Shown one piece after another: positions 18,767-28,842 of a stretch of 64,000 bases of DNA. The number at the start of each line of letters is the position of its first letter. The first letter of the stretch is position 1. Origin of the DNA: Vibrio penaeicida (GTDB lineage Bacteria > Pseudomonadota > Gammaproteobacteria > Enterobacterales > Vibrionaceae); the NCBI RefSeq assembly GCF_019977755.1, contig NZ_AP025145.1, positions 1,364,001-1,428,000 on the forward strand, in the 5' to 3' direction. The notes beneath the pieces are model-generated. The model had not been told where the DNA came from and made no database searches. It was given only the letters and a program-made list of their open reading frames with translations. Both the position numbers and the translations under genes were made by a program.

Positions 18767-19147
18767 ATGGACAATACACTGAAGTTTGCTGATAGCCACG
18801 AGTGGGTTAAAGACAATGGTGACGGCACCGTTACTATCGGTATCTCAGAGCACGCTCAGCAGATGCTTGGCGATGTCGTATTCGTAGACCTGCCAGAAGC
18901 AGGCGACAGCATTGAAGCGGGCGAAAGCTTCTCATTAGTTGAATCAGTAAAAGCAGCGTCAGACATTTACGCGCCTATTACTGGTGAAATTGTTGAAATC
19001 AATGAAGAGCTAGAAGACAGCCCTGAACTGATTAACGAAGAATCGTACGAAGGCGGTTGGATCGTTAAAGTTAAGATGGCAGACGCTTCTGAACTGGACA
19101 ACCTGAAAGATTCAGAAGAATACCTTAACAGTATTGAAGACGAATAA
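18767..19147 (+). CDS. gcvH: Glycine cleavage system H protein
   Basis: 126-residue lipoyl carrier that shuttles the aminomethyl group between GcvP and GcvT. The lipoylation Lys62 is in [14 protein letters not shown], and the flanking [21 protein letters not shown] and [10 protein letters not shown] segments are typical. The ribosome site TTTGGAG precedes the ATG. It lies 34 bp after glyA and 30 bp before gcvP. Confidence 0.97.
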   Translation: MDNTLKFADSHEWVKDNGDGTVTIGISEHAQQMLGDVVFVDLPEAGDSIEAGESFSLVESVKAASDIYAPITGEIVEINEELEDSPELINEESYEGGWIVKVKMADASELDNLKDSEEYLNSIEDE

Positions 19148-19177
19148 ATAATCGACGAGTCGCGGTAGATAGAGATT

Positions 19178-22042
19178 ATGACAGAGTTACTTCACAACCT
19201 AAGCACGGACAACGAGTTTATTGCGCGCCACAACGGCCCAAATAAATCAGAACAAAAACACATGCTGGATGCGGTTAATGCATCTAGCTTAGATGCTCTG
19301 ATTGAAGAAACCGTACCTGCACAAATTCGCCTAGAGTCACCAATGAGTGATGAAGCTCCTATGAGCGAAGCAGACATGCTTCTAGCGATGAAAAAATTTG
19401 CTAACCAAAACCAAATCAAGCGTACTTTCATTGGCCAAGGTTATTACAACACCTTCACGCCGAACGTGATTTTACGTAACGTGCTGGAAAACCCTGGTTG
19501 GTACACAGCTTATACACCATATCAACCTGAGATTTCTCAGGGTCGTCTTGAAGCATTGCTGAATTACCAGCAAATGGTGATGGATTTGACGGGTATGGAA
19601 ATTGCCAACGCATCCCTACTGGACGAAGCAACAGCAGCCGCTGAAGCCATGACCTTGTGTAAGCGTGCAGGTAAAAGCAAAAGCAACGTATTCTTCGTCG
19701 CGGACGACGTGCACCCTCAAACTCTTGCGGTAGTGAAAACTCGCGCCGAGTTTATTGGTTTTGAAGTAATCACTGGCACAGCAGAATCTCTGCCAGAGCA
19801 CGATGTATTTGGTGCTCTGATTCAATATCCGGGTACAACGGGTGAAGTTCGTGACCTCAGCGATATCATCGCTAAAGCACAAGCAAACAAAACGCTTGTA
19901 ACGGTTGCAACGGATCTACTCGCTTGTGCCCTATTGAAACCGGCTGGAGAAATGGGCGCCGATGTTGCTATCGGTAGTGCGCAACGCTTTGGTGTTCCAA
20001 TGGGATACGGCGGTCCTCACGCGGCATTTATGGCCACTCGTGACAAGCACAAACGTACCATGCCTGGCCGTGTTATCGGTGTTTCCATCGATACAAAAGG
20101 CAACCAAGCGCTTCGTATGGCGATGCAAACTCGTGAGCAGCACATCCGCCGCGAGAAAGCGACATCGAACATCTGTACGGCTCAAGCACTGCTTGCGAAC
20201 ATGGCTTCTTTCTTTGCTGTGTATCACGGCGCAGAAGGCTTACGCACTATTGCTCGTCGTACGCATCACCTAACGGCTATTTTGGCGGCAGGTTTAACGA
20301 AAGCAGGTTACGAGCTAGCTCATAACAGCTTCTTCGATACCATCACGCTAAACACAGGCGACAAAACGGCAGCATTGCTTGAAAAAGCACAGCAAGCCGA
20401 CATCAACCTTCGTCAACTTGATGGCCAAATCGGTATCAGCCTTGATGAAACCACGACAACTCAAGACCTAGAAGCGCTATTTGGCGTATTCGGTGCAGAG
20501 CAAAACGTGGAAACGCTGTCTGCGGAAATTGAAGGCAACGAATTTGCAGCAATTCCAGAAGCGTGCCGTCGCGAATCTGAGTACCTGACTCACCCTGTAT
20601 TCAATACGCACCACAGCGAAACGCAAATGATGCGTTACCTGAAGCAGCTTGAGAACAAAGATTTCTCGCTGACTCACGGTATGATCCCGCTAGGCAGCTG
20701 CACAATGAAATTGAACGCAGCCGCAGAAATGATCCCTGTCACTTGGCCAGAATTTGGCGCGATTCACCCATTCGCACCACTAGACCAAGCGGCTGGTTAC
20801 ACAGCACTTGCTCAAGATCTAAAACAGAAGCTATGTGAAATCACTGGCTACGATGACTTCTCTTTGCAACCGAACTCGGGTGCATCGGGCGAATACGCGG
20901 GTCTTATCGCGATTCAGCGCTACCACGCTAGCCGTGGCGAAGGTCACCGTAACGTTTGTTTGATCCCAAGCTCTGCACACGGAACTAACCCAGCCACAGC
21001 TTCAATGATGTCGATGAAAGTCGTGATCGTTAAGTGTGATGACGATGGCAACATCGCAATGGACGACTTAGCGGCTAAGATCGAGAAACACAGAGACAAC
21101 CTTTCAAGCATTATGATCACCTACCCTTCTACGCACGGCGTATACGAAGAGCAAGTGAAAGAAGTGTGCGAAATGGTTCACGAGGCTGGCGGCCAAGTTT
21201 ACCTAGACGGCGCAAACATGAACGCGCAGGTAGGCTTAACTTCTCCAGGCTTTATCGGTTCAGACGTTTCTCACTTGAACTTACACAAAACGTTCTGTAT
21301 TCCACACGGTGGTGGCGGTCCGGGTATGGGGCCTATCGGTGTGAAATCGCACCTAGCACCTTTCTTGCCAGGTCACATCGAAAACGGTGTACAGGGCGAA
21401 GATTACGCAGTAGCCGCAGCCGATTTAGGCAGTGCTTCGATTCTTCCAATTTCTTGGGCTTACATCGCGATGATGGGCACACAAGGTCTAACGGAAGCAA
21501 CGAAACTGGCGATTCTAAACGCAAACTACATCATGGAACGCTTGCGTTCTCACTACCCTGTTCTTTACCGTGGCACCAACGGCCGCGTAGCGCACGAATG
21601 TATTATTGATATTCGTCCGCTGAAAGAAGAAACCGGCATCAGTGAAGAAGACATCGCAAAACGTTTGATGGACTACGGCTTCCACGCGCCAACCATGTCG
21701 TTCCCAGTAGCGGGTACGTTGATGGTTGAGCCAACGGAATCTGAAGATTTGGCTGAGATAGACCGTTTCTGTAACGCGATGATCGCCATCCGTGAAGAAA
21801 TGTCTAAAGTGAAAGACGGCGAATGGCCACTGGACAACAACCCATTGGTTAATGCCCCTCACACTCAAGCTGACTTGTCTGAAGACGAGTGGAACCGCCC
21901 TTACTCACGTGAGCTGGCGTGCTTCCCATCTGCGCAAGCAAAAGCATCGAAATACTGGCCAACGGTTAACCGCGTAGACAACGTGTACGGCGACCGTAAC
22001 CTTATTTGCTCTTGCCCAAGCATTGAGAATTACGAAGACTAG
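19178..22042 (+). CDS. gcvP: Glycine dehydrogenase (decarboxylating), P protein
   Basis: 954 residues, normal length. PLP enzyme that decarboxylates glycine and loads the aminomethyl group on GcvH. It shows the usual two homologous halves: [18 protein letters not shown] and the Glu-rich N-half, then [18 protein letters not shown] and the PLP Lys704 in [19 protein letters not shown]. Last gene of the operon. The synonymous codon pattern (many GCA/GAA/AAC with C-ending His and Tyr codons) looks like a well-expressed core gene, unlike the low-GC genes that follow. Confidence 0.97.
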   Translation: MTELLHNLSTDNEFIARHNGPNKSEQKHMLDAVNASSLDALIEETVPAQIRLESPMSDEAPMSEADMLLAMKKFANQNQIKRTFIGQGYYNTFTPNVILRNVLENPGWYTAYTPYQPEISQGRLEALLNYQQMVMDLTGMEIANASLLDEATAAAEAMTLCKRAGKSKSNVFFVADDVHPQTLAVVKTRAEFIGFEVITGTAESLPEHDVFGALIQYPGTTGEVRDLSDIIAKAQANKTLVTVATDLLACALLKPAGEMGADVAIGSAQRFGVPMGYGGPHAAFMATRDKHKRTMPGRVIGVSIDTKGNQALRMAMQTREQHIRREKATSNICTAQALLANMASFFAVYHGAEGLRTIARRTHHLTAILAAGLTKAGYELAHNSFFDTITLNTGDKTAALLEKAQQADINLRQLDGQIGISLDETTTTQDLEALFGVFGAEQNVETLSAEIEGNEFAAIPEACRRESEYLTHPVFNTHHSETQMMRYLKQLENKDFSLTHGMIPLGSCTMKLNAAAEMIPVTWPEFGAIHPFAPLDQAAGYTALAQDLKQKLCEITGYDDFSLQPNSGASGEYAGLIAIQRYHASRGEGHRNVCLIPSSAHGTNPATASMMSMKVVIVKCDDDGNIAMDDLAAKIEKHRDNLSSIMITYPSTHGVYEEQVKEVCEMVHEAGGQVYLDGANMNAQVGLTSPGFIGSDVSHLNLHKTFCIPHGGGGPGMGPIGVKSHLAPFLPGHIENGVQGEDYAVAAADLGSASILPISWAYIAMMGTQGLTEATKLAILNANYIMERLRSHYPVLYRGTNGRVAHECIIDIRPLKEETGISEEDIAKRLMDYGFHAPTMSFPVAGTLMVEPTESEDLAEIDRFCNAMIAIREEMSKVKDGEWPLDNNPLVNAPHTQADLSEDEWNRPYSRELACFPSAQAKASKYWPTVNRVDNVYGDRNLICSCPSIENYED

Positions 22043-22129
22043 TTTTTAGCTGATCACAGATAACCAAGTTGGAAACTGTGATAACCGAGTTGAAAACCGA
22101 CAACTAAGTTGGAAACTAACTTGAATAAC

Positions 22130-22157
22130 AAAAGGCGAACCAATTGGTTCGCCTTTT
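22130..22157 (+). terminator. gcvP: Bidirectional terminator downstream of gcvP
   Basis: A perfect 28-bp palindrome centred on CCAATTGG with AAAAGGCGAA/TTCGCCTTTT arms, followed by TCTTTT on the plus strand and preceded by A-rich sequence that gives Ts on the minus strand. Lies 88 nt past the gcvP stop. Confidence 0.88.
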
Positions 22158-22244
22158 CTTTTGGGGTCGTTCTAGCACATATGAATAACCAACTTAATAG
22201 CGTTAACTTAGCTGTGATCTGCTCCAGCAAGACTGGACACTTCA

Positions 22245-23096
22245 TTAAGCGACATTTTGCTGTTCAAAGTTAACTGGGCTTAGATACCCAAGAGCACTGT
22301 GCCTTCTCATCCGATTATAATCAACCTCAATGTACTCGAAGACCGTTTGGCGCATCTCATTTCTTGTCATGATCGGTTCGTATTGGATCGCCTCGACTTT
22401 CATAGAATGGAAGAAGCTCTCAACACACGCATTATCCCAACAGTTTCCTTTTCTACTCATACTTTGTTTTAGGTTATAAGCACTTATTATGTCCCTATAG
22501 TCTTTTGAGCAATACTGGCTACCTCGATCACTATGGACAGTAACATGCTCAGGGAACCCTCGACGGAACAGAGCCATTGATAATGCATCGCAGACCAGAG
22601 TTGCCGTCATCCTCGTATCCATTGACCAACCGATCACTTGTCGTGAGTAAAGGTCGATGATGACAGCCAGATACAACCAGCCTTCGCTCGTGGCAAGATA
22701 CGTGATATCTCCCGCCCATTTTTGATTCGGAGCCGTTGCGTTAAAGTCTTGAGCTAGCAAGTTCGGCGCTACGGGCATCTTATGCTTGCTATCCGTCGTA
22801 CATTTAAACTTGCGTGCCGCTTTCGGCGTTAAATCCTGACGCTTCATACTGGCGGCAATGGTTTTAACATTACGGCTATCCCCATTCTCAGCTAGCTCTT
22901 TCTGGATGCGCCTTGAGCCATCACGCCCCTTACTATTGTCAAAAGCTTTTTTGACTTTTTCATCAAGCTTTTGGCGTATTGCCTCACGCTGGATGTACTT
23001 GTGGCGATGCTTAATCCAGTAATAGAACCCACTTCGTGAAACTTCGAACACCTTAGCCATGCGGACCACATTGAAACACAGAAGGTGTTCTAGCAT
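22245..23096 (-). CDS. IS3-family transposase, orfB (DDE catalytic part)
   Basis: 283 residues from its own ATG. The rve integrase core has the DDE residues visible: first Asp in KWAGDITYLATSEGWLYLAV, second in VHSDRGSQY, Glu in DNACVESFFHSMK. The frame stays open upstream of the ATG into the end of orfA (YEF-M-LEHLLCFN), so the active product is expected to be an OrfAB fusion made by -1 frameshifting near the A-rich end of orfA. Catalytic residues are intact, so the element may still be active. Confidence 0.93.
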   Translation of the reverse strand: MLEHLLCFNVVRMAKVFEVSRSGFYYWIKHRHKYIQREAIRQKLDEKVKKAFDNSKGRDGSRRIQKELAENGDSRNVKTIAASMKRQDLTPKAARKFKCTTDSKHKMPVAPNLLAQDFNATAPNQKWAGDITYLATSEGWLYLAVIIDLYSRQVIGWSMDTRMTATLVCDALSMALFRRGFPEHVTVHSDRGSQYCSKDYRDIISAYNLKQSMSRKGNCWDNACVESFFHSMKVEAIQYEPIMTRNEMRQTVFEYIEVDYNRMRRHSALGYLSPVNFEQQNVA

Positions 23097-23110
23097 AAAT
23101 TCATAGCAAT

Positions 23111-23398
23111 CTACTTTAGATTTTTCGCGAAGTAGGTGGCGGCCTTTTTTACGATATCTAGCTCTTCAGCTTGCTCAGCCAATTGCCTTTTGAGCTTGGC
23201 GACTTCGGCAGCGAGATCTCTTTCACGCTGACTGGTACTGGTGTCTTTTTTAATTGCCTTACGCCAACCGTAGATCTGGGATTCATGCAACCCGAGCTGC
23301 CTCGCTGCCGCAGCAACTCCCACTTTCTCTGATAGCTTCAAAGCTTCTGCCTTAAATTCAGGGGAATGTTTAATTCTAGTTTTTTTGTTAGTTGTCAT
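23111..23398 (-). CDS. IS3-family transposase, orfA (HTH, leucine zipper)
   Basis: 95 residues. HTH_Tnp_1-type DNA-binding domain (HSPEFKAEALKLSEKVGVAAAARQLGLHESQIYGWRK, given by position 10-46) followed by a coiled coil (RERDLAAEVAKLKRQLAEQAEELDIVKKA). The A-rich codons near the end (KKAATYFAKNLK) carry candidate -1 slip sites into orfB. Confidence 0.93.
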   Translation of the reverse strand: MTTNKKTRIKHSPEFKAEALKLSEKVGVAAAARQLGLHESQIYGWRKAIKKDTSTSQRERDLAAEVAKLKRQLAEQAEELDIVKKAATYFAKNLK

Positions 23399-23633
23399 TG
23401 TTCACCTCGTTAGTGATTGTACTCACTTAACTTGGTGTCCAAAACTGCTGGGGCGGATCATTCTATTGAAGAGAGAGTTTTCAACTTAGTTAACCAAACC
23501 TGATGGCTTCATTTGCCATTAAGCGGTGGGAGTTTGCAACTTGGTTATTTTTGAGAAGTATTCCAGATGTCTGATTTAGAAAGCTAGCTAGTTTCCATCT
23601 TAGTTATCTGTGATCATTAGCAGTGCCAGAGAA

Positions 23634-23667
23634 TTCTAATTTTAGACAAAGTGCCTAGTTTGGAGGA
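23634..23667. repeat. Diverged solo end of an IS407-type element
   Basis: TTCTAATTTTAGAC...GTGCCTAGTTTGGAGG resembles, in inverted orientation, the terminal repeat of the intact IS407-type element that begins 80 bp further on (CCCTAAACTAGGGACA..TTAGAATTAGAG). It is probably a relic of an earlier insertion. Similarity judged by eye. Confidence 0.4.
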
Positions 23668-23692
23668 GATCTAAGCTTGGTATATTTAAAAA

Positions 23693-23725
23693 TCAGACAA
23701 ATTTCGGTTTGTCTGATTTTTTATT
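23693..23725 (+). terminator. Intrinsic terminator-like hairpin between the two IS elements
   Basis: TCAGACAAA pairs perfectly with TTTGTCTGA over a 6-nt TTTCGG loop, flanked by AAAA and TTTTTT so it could work in both directions. No gene reads directly into it now; it may be a remnant of pre-insertion sequence and would insulate the IS from upstream transcription. Confidence 0.75.
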
Positions 23726-23811
23726 GCTTGTCACTATGTAATCATCCCCTAAACTAGGGACATTTAGAATTAGAGTTCTTCGGTTTAAACTAAACCAAAT
23801 GGAGAACACTG

Positions 23812-24078
23812 ATGAAAAAATCACGCTATACAGAAACGCAAATCGTCAAGATTCTGAAAGAAGTTGAGGCTGGCAGGTTGGTCAAAGAGGTCTGCCGAGA
23901 GTATGGCATATCAGATGCCACTTACTACAACTGGAAGTCCAAGTACGGCGGCATGGAAGCCTCAGACGTGAAGCGACTGAAGGAGCTTGAGGATGAAAAC
24001 CGACGCCTGAAGCAAATGTTTGCTGAACTGAGCCTCGACCATAAAATCCTTAAGGATATCGTCGAAAAAAAGCTGTAA
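23812..24078 (+). CDS. IS407-type transposase, orfA
   Basis: 88 residues: HTH (YTETQIVKILKEVEAGRLVKEVCREYGISDATYYNWKSKYG, about residues 5-46) and a coiled coil (DVKRLKELEDENRRLKQMFAELSLDHKILKDIVEKK). It starts at ATG after a GGAG ribosome site and ends at a TAA just after an A7 slip run (24065-24071). Confidence 0.92.
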   Translation: MKKSRYTETQIVKILKEVEAGRLVKEVCREYGISDATYYNWKSKYGGMEASDVKRLKELEDENRRLKQMFAELSLDHKILKDIVEKKL

Positions 24079-24102
24079 AAGCCCACGATTCGGCGAGAGT
24101 GG

Positions 24103-24924
24103 GTGGATTACGTCAATAATTGTCACTGTGTGAGTCTGCGTAGGGCTTGTCGTTTAGTCGGCATCAGTGACTCGGTCTATCGGTATCGACCAGATAAGCA
24201 CCGAGATACCCCTGTGATTGCCGCCTTGCAAGAAGCCGTTGAACGTTATCCTGCATATGGTTTTGGCATGTTATTCAAAGTGCTTAAGCGATGGGGGTAT
24301 CGCTGGAACCACAAACGAGTGCATCGACTCTACTGCGAACTGAAGTTGAATAAGCGCCGTCGTGGAAAGAAGCGGCTACCAACAAGAGAGCCTGCCCCTC
24401 TCTGTGTGCCAGAAACGTTCAATCAATGTTGGTCAATGGATTTCATGAGCGATTCACTGATGTGTGGTAGACGCTTCAGGACGTTCAATGTTATCGATGA
24501 CTTTAACCGTGAAGTGCTGGCCATTGAAATTGACTTGAATCTTCCCGCTCAAAGAGTTGTTCGCGTGTTGGAACGCATCGTCGCCTGGCGAGGTTATCCG
24601 AGTCAGTTACGTATGGATAACGGTCCAGAGTTTATCTCAACGGCTTTAGCTGAATGGGCGGAACAACATGACATACAACTCGAATTCATACAGCCAGGCA
24701 AGCCCACACAAAACTCGTTTGTTGAAAGGTTCAACCGGACCTATCGAGATGAAATACTCAACATGTATGTGTTCAGAACGTTAAAAGAGGTACGTGAGCT
24801 AACAGAAAACTGGGTTCGAGAATACAACGATGAACGTCCCCACAGCTCGCTGGGTGACCTGACCCCTTGGGAATATCTTGCTAAGTTGAAATTGCCGGAA
24901 GACTCTAATTTAGGGTGTCACTAA
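24103..24924 (+). CDS. IS407-type transposase, orfB (DDE catalytic part)
   Basis: 273 residues from a GTG. DDE core: Asp in WSMDFMSDSL, Asp in RMDNGPEF, Glu in NSFVERFNRTYRDEIL, then YNDERPHSSLG. The coding frame extends upstream as KPTIRREW and is in the same frame as orfA, separated by the orfA TAA. A -1 slip at A7 (24065-24071) instead gives KKAV followed by a different frame that stops after 15 codons. Removing one A from the A4 at 24077-24080 would give the expected KKAVKPTIRREW junction, so this copy may be unable to make OrfAB. Confidence 0.9.
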   Translation: MDYVNNCHCVSLRRACRLVGISDSVYRYRPDKHRDTPVIAALQEAVERYPAYGFGMLFKVLKRWGYRWNHKRVHRLYCELKLNKRRRGKKRLPTREPAPLCVPETFNQCWSMDFMSDSLMCGRRFRTFNVIDDFNREVLAIEIDLNLPAQRVVRVLERIVAWRGYPSQLRMDNGPEFISTALAEWAEQHDIQLEFIQPGKPTQNSFVERFNRTYRDEILNMYVFRTLKEVRELTENWVREYNDERPHSSLGDLTPWEYLAKLKLPEDSNLGCH

Positions 24925-24931
24925 AAAAGGG

Positions 24932-25463
24932 ATGTTTACACAGCTATTAAAATGAAATCAGGCACAGTTTGTGTACTAGGCGACCTTATGATGATGAGCC
25001 ATACGGCTATTTATAGAGCTTTTGGCGATAGGGACGCTGTAATTCATTGGGGTTACATTAATGCTGCTCCAAGATAGACTTTGGATAAGGCTAGCAATGT
25101 ATTTCTTGTTTTAATTTGTTCGAGAATGCGTGATTCTGGGCAGCAATCAAAATTTTGACTTATCCAGCGGTCATCTTGTGAAAAGACATCAATGGGACTC
25201 AAACGTTTTCCAAGTTCTTCCATTTCATAGCTTTTACTAGAACATCAGGCTTTTTTACGCTAAACAAGTCAATGAAAAAGGGTTGATAATAGACAATGAT
25301 AATTTATCCTTTTTGCAAATATCTACATATCCACACTACTCATGTATAAGCAAAGCACTATTGTCCCTAAACTAATTGTGCTTTTTTGTAAGATAGGATA
25401 CATTTTGAAAAGTGATTAGTTTAACTATTTGATAATAATAGCAATAAGGTGGTTTGTGGTTAG
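24932..25463. other. Gap between IS407-type element and the Hachiman-like locus
   Basis: No convincing gene. Two short ORFs are present: a 41-codon plus-strand ORF at 24952-25077 (starts MKSGTVCVLGDLMM) and a 56-codon minus-strand ORF at 25053-25223 (MEELGKRLSPIDVFSQ..). Both lack clear ribosome sites and look like remnants of flanking genes cut by the insertions. From about 25230 the sequence is A+T rich and likely holds the promoter of the following nuclease gene. Confidence 0.5.
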
Positions 25464-26222
25464 ATGCTGAATTCAGAATGTATACAGCTTGATTCTTCAA
25501 AATCTTTACATGTCATAGAAATCGAATCGATAACTGAAGATACAAAGAAGCTATTAGATACATACTTTGTGTCGATTTGTGAAGGTGACTCAGATAGTAA
25601 GATCGACTTAGTTAAGAAGAGACTAGCAAAGTTCCTTGAAACTAAAAGTGTAGAGATACAGATGGGAGCTATTGCCGAGTTCTTTGTTCATCTCTACTTG
25701 AATCAGCTTAGCTTCAAGCAAGAGTTTTTATTCTTCAATTTGGAAGAAAACTCAATAAAGAAAGGCTTTGATGGTTTGTTTTCTAAAGACTATGAAACTT
25801 TTTTAGTAGAAAGTAAATCCGGAGCGCTCTTAACAAAGGGGATCAGCCATAAAAAGAAGCTTAATACAGCATATACAGATTTAAAAAACTATGTGTCCGG
25901 TAAGTGCGAAAAGGGAAAAAATAACCCTTGGAAAAACGCATATAATCATGCTAGTCATATTGATGTAGGAGCTGAAAAAGGAATAAGGAAAAAAATAGCA
26001 AAGCTTAGAGACATGTATGATTCAGGTAAGTATACAAACATTAAAGATTATAAAATAATTCCTTGCTCAACTATTTTTTTAAATTCAGTTTTGAGCAGTA
26101 ATAAAAATTCCGAAATTTTATTAGAGCATGAATTCTTAAAGGAATATGATTGCATGTCATTGGACGCTATATGTATATCAAAAAATGGTTTAGAATTATT
26201 TAAAAATTATCTAGGTGAATAG
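25464..26222 (+). CDS. HamA-like (DUF1837-type) PD-(D/E)XK nuclease of a Hachiman-like defence system
   Basis: 252 residues, strongly A+T-biased. A nuclease-like core is visible: Glu72 in GAIAEFFVHLYL, Asp103 in KKGFDGLF, and Glu116-x-Lys118 in TFLVESKSG, in the order and spacing of HamA/AbpA (DUF1837) effectors. In characterised Hachiman systems HamA is held inactive by the HamB helicase and degrades DNA on phage attack. It overlaps the next gene by 8 bp (GTG start of the helicase inside its end), the usual hamA-hamB arrangement. The family call rests on motifs and context, not on an alignment search. Confidence 0.72.
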   Translation: MLNSECIQLDSSKSLHVIEIESITEDTKKLLDTYFVSICEGDSDSKIDLVKKRLAKFLETKSVEIQMGAIAEFFVHLYLNQLSFKQEFLFFNLEENSIKKGFDGLFSKDYETFLVESKSGALLTKGISHKKKLNTAYTDLKNYVSGKCEKGKNNPWKNAYNHASHIDVGAEKGIRKKIAKLRDMYDSGKYTNIKDYKIIPCSTIFLNSVLSSNKNSEILLEHEFLKEYDCMSLDAICISKNGLELFKNYLGE

Positions 26223-28688
26223 TTTGGCAATTTCTTTTAGTTGGCTTAAAGATAATGACATATTTTTCTCTTCTATGAGAAAAATGTCGCTCAATACTCC
26301 TTTGAATATTGAGGAAATGGAGTACATGCTGGGGTGTGCAGTACTTTTTCTTGAAGAGTATCGTAAGGATAATCGCAGGCATTTATATTTTGAACTTGCT
26401 TACTTTATCGTCCTTAAGTGTGCAATCAACAATAATGTTTATGAGCCATTACTTGATGTTAGTGCCAACTTTGGCTTGTATCCAATATCAAAATATATTA
26501 CTAAACACAATCTATACCATATTAATGCTTCTTCTGAATTTAGTCTGTCTTACCAGTTAAGTAAATTTAAACACAATGATATTGTTGAAACATACGAACA
26601 AAGAAATTCTAGAGTACAACTAGTTGAAAGCCAAGATGAAGAAAACTGCTATATTGCACCTACATCTTTTGGAAAGAGTTCTTTGATTACAGAGATTATA
26701 AGAGAAAAAGATTTTAATAAAGTTGCTATAATTGTTCCAACAAAATCTCTTTTAATCCAAACATACAAACTAATTAAATCAAACTTTTCAAAAAGGAATA
26801 TAATATTCCATGATGAAATGTATGATGGATCAGAAGACTTTATCGCGATATTTACTCAAGAACGAGCGTTAAGGCTTCTAAAGGACGAAAGGGTTTTTTT
26901 TGATTTGTTAATTATTGATGAAGCCCATAACCTATTTAGCTATGACTCTAGAAGCTTATTACTAACTAGGCTTATCAGAAGAAATAGAAAAAGGAATCGA
27001 AAATCAATCAATTACTACTTATCACCTTTAATATCTAGCTCAGATAATCTAAAGGTTGATAGTAAACAAGAAATATTCGAAAAAAAATCATTAGTAACAT
27101 TAAGGAGCCTGATATATATGAATATAAAGAGTCAGGTGAAGTAAGGAAGTACAATCGATTTCTAGATGTCTTCTTTGAATCAGGGAATAGTAATAGCTAT
27201 CTAAATTATATAATTAATAATAGTAAAGAGAAGAACTTTCTATACCTTCGGGCTCCCAAAAAGGTGGAAGAACTATCTATACTCCTTGACTCGAAGTTAG
27301 AGCTAGTAGACTCTCCTAGCTTAGTGGAGCTCTCTGATGTAATTTCTAAGAATGTTCATAAAGACTTTTATTGTGTTGAATACATAAAGAAGGGATTGGT
27401 TTATCTCCATGGAAAACTACCAGATTTAATTAAAGAATATTTGGAGTATAAATTTTCAAAGAATAAAGATGTTAAATATGTGGTTGCTAACTCTGTAATA
27501 CTTGAAGGTGTGAATTTACCTGTAGACAATATGTATATAATGAATACGAACTCACTCGATGCAAAATCTCTAACTAATTTAATTGGTAGAGTCAATCGAT
27601 TGAATGAAGTATTTGATGATGGAAGAAAATCTCTAGATAAACTTCAACCTAGCGTTCATTTTGTTAACTCAGAAGATTTTAACCGTAAAGGTGGAAATAT
27701 GGAGAATCAAATTATAAAGCTAAAGAGTGGCGTATTCAAAGATAACCTAGAGAATCCTCTTTTAGTGAATTTTGATATAGAAAAAATGAAGCTAGAACTC
27801 GAAAAAGCTAAGAACAGAAATAATATAGAAAAAGTTCTAACTTTGGAGAAAAAATTATCCGAATATCGAGAAATTAAAGGTGTTGAAGATTTTCTTATAA
27901 CCAGTGAATTGGATGATAATAATAGAGTTAAGAAAGTTCTTCTTGAGTCTGATATTCTTTCTTTTTACTCCAGTCCTGAACAGGTTATAGATAGACTTTC
28001 AAGTAAAGCAGATATGATAACTCTGCATCCAGAGTGGAGGGATTCTCATATAATAGATAAAATTTATTTATTTTTTATCCAAGGCTTAGAAAGTTACTTT
28101 GCTAAGATGGATTTTCTCCGATTGCAACATATTAAAGCGCGGGATTTCTACAAGATGTTTACCGGAAATCTCCACAGACTAAGTTTAAAAGAGCATATAT
28201 CTGATACTATTAGTTACTTCCAATCGATAAAGTACCTTCCACAAGGTAGAGAATTCTATATTGGGGACTCTTATGGAGAAATCGGTAAGATAAATATAGA
28301 TGGTAGGAGAGGAAAGCTTGTTTACATTGATCTTTCGAGTAAATCCAACAAAGAGCTTGCGAATATCGCGTTAGTTAAAATAAAAATAGAGAGTGATTTT
28401 GTATCATATACATTAAATAACTTTGTTAATGTAATGTATGATTTGGATGTTATTTCTGAGGAAGAATATGAACTATATATTTATGGGACTACAAATAAGT
28501 CTAACTCTGAGTTTGTAAAGCTAGGTATTAGTGGCTCTTTGATAAATAAGTTAGTTCGAGATAAGCAAATAAGAAATTTATCCATTAATGAACATGGATT
28601 AGTAGAGTTTAATGATGATTTCTCGAAATATATTAGTTCTCAAGATGACCTCATAAAGTTCGAAATAAGTAAATTCGTGGATATTTAA
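26215..28688 (+). pseudogene. HamB-like superfamily 2 helicase, interrupted by a frameshift at an A8 run
   Basis: Would be about 824 residues. Walker A APTSFGKS (148-155), motif Ia-like IIVPTKSLLIQT and DEAH (235-238) are in the first ORF (26215-27144). The second (open from 27087, first ATG 27264, to 28688) has motif V EGVNLPVDN and a motif VI-like LIGRVNR. The frames join at A8 (27080-27087): after GAA AAA AAA one base must be read twice (or a ninth A added) to continue as IISNIKEPDIYEYKESGE.., and the sequence then runs open to the stop. Starts at GTG overlapping hamA. Causes considered: decay, A-tract phase variation, transcriptional slippage, sequencing undercall. Confidence 0.75.
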
Positions 28689-28770
28689 TTTAACGTGTAG
28701 AAATCGAATATTTTGACTTCATTTTAAATGAAAATCACCTTATCCTAAAGTTGAGATAATAAGCTATTGC

Positions 28771-28818
28771 GAGCTATAGATCGGTGAATTGTAATTCACT
28801 TCACCGACTAGCTCTTTT
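28771..28818 (+). terminator. Terminator after the Hachiman-like locus
   Basis: A two-part stem: GAGCTA/TAGCTC outside and CGGTGAA/TTCACCG inside, followed by TTTT. About 83 nt past the helicase stop. Confidence 0.7.
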
Positions 28819-28842
28819 GAACGCATAAAAAGAACTTTAAGG

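Larger units (their letters stand above)
22215..23460 (-). mobile_element. IS3-family insertion sequence (IS3-like subgroup), complete
   Basis: 1246 bp bounded by imperfect inverted repeats: TGATCTGCTCCAGCAAGACT at the left end and the inverted TGATCCGCCCCAGCAGTTTT at the right. It contains orfA and orfB on the minus strand. I see no obvious 3-4 bp target duplication (left flank ..GCTG, right flank TTCT..), so it may be old or rearranged. A truncated second copy of its right end lies at 30731-30936. Confidence 0.88.
22051..23616. repeat. Palindromic repeat element interrupted by the IS3-type insertion
   Basis: The outer ends TGATCACAGATAAC (22051-22064) and GTTATCTGTGATCA (23603-23616) are exact inverted repeats. 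Inside, short units of the form ATAACCAAGTTGGAAAC occur three times in one orientation on the left (from 22060, 22081, 22101) and three times inverted on the right (near 23480, 23531, 23591). Removing the IS leaves about 315 bp with inverted ends, so this looks like a non-autonomous MITE-like element into which the IS went. The unit count is by eye. Confidence 0.6.
23747..24931 (+). mobile_element. IS3-family insertion sequence (IS407-like subgroup)
   Basis: About 1185 bp. Ends: CCCTAAACTAGGGACATTTA at the left and, inverted, CCCTTTTTTAGTGACACCCT at the right, both leading into ..TTAGAG. It carries orfA and orfB on the plus strand. No clear 4-bp target duplication was found. The orfA-orfB junction appears damaged (see the orfB entry). 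Confidence 0.85.

Noticed and set aside
22130..22157. Perfect palindrome as a protein-binding operator
   Set aside because: Position after gcvP, GC-rich arms and following Ts fit a bidirectional terminator better.
24952..25223. Two small convergent ORFs as a toxin-antitoxin pair
   Set aside because: They lie on opposite strands with overlapping 3' ends, no ribosome sites and no recognised family; more likely gene remnants.
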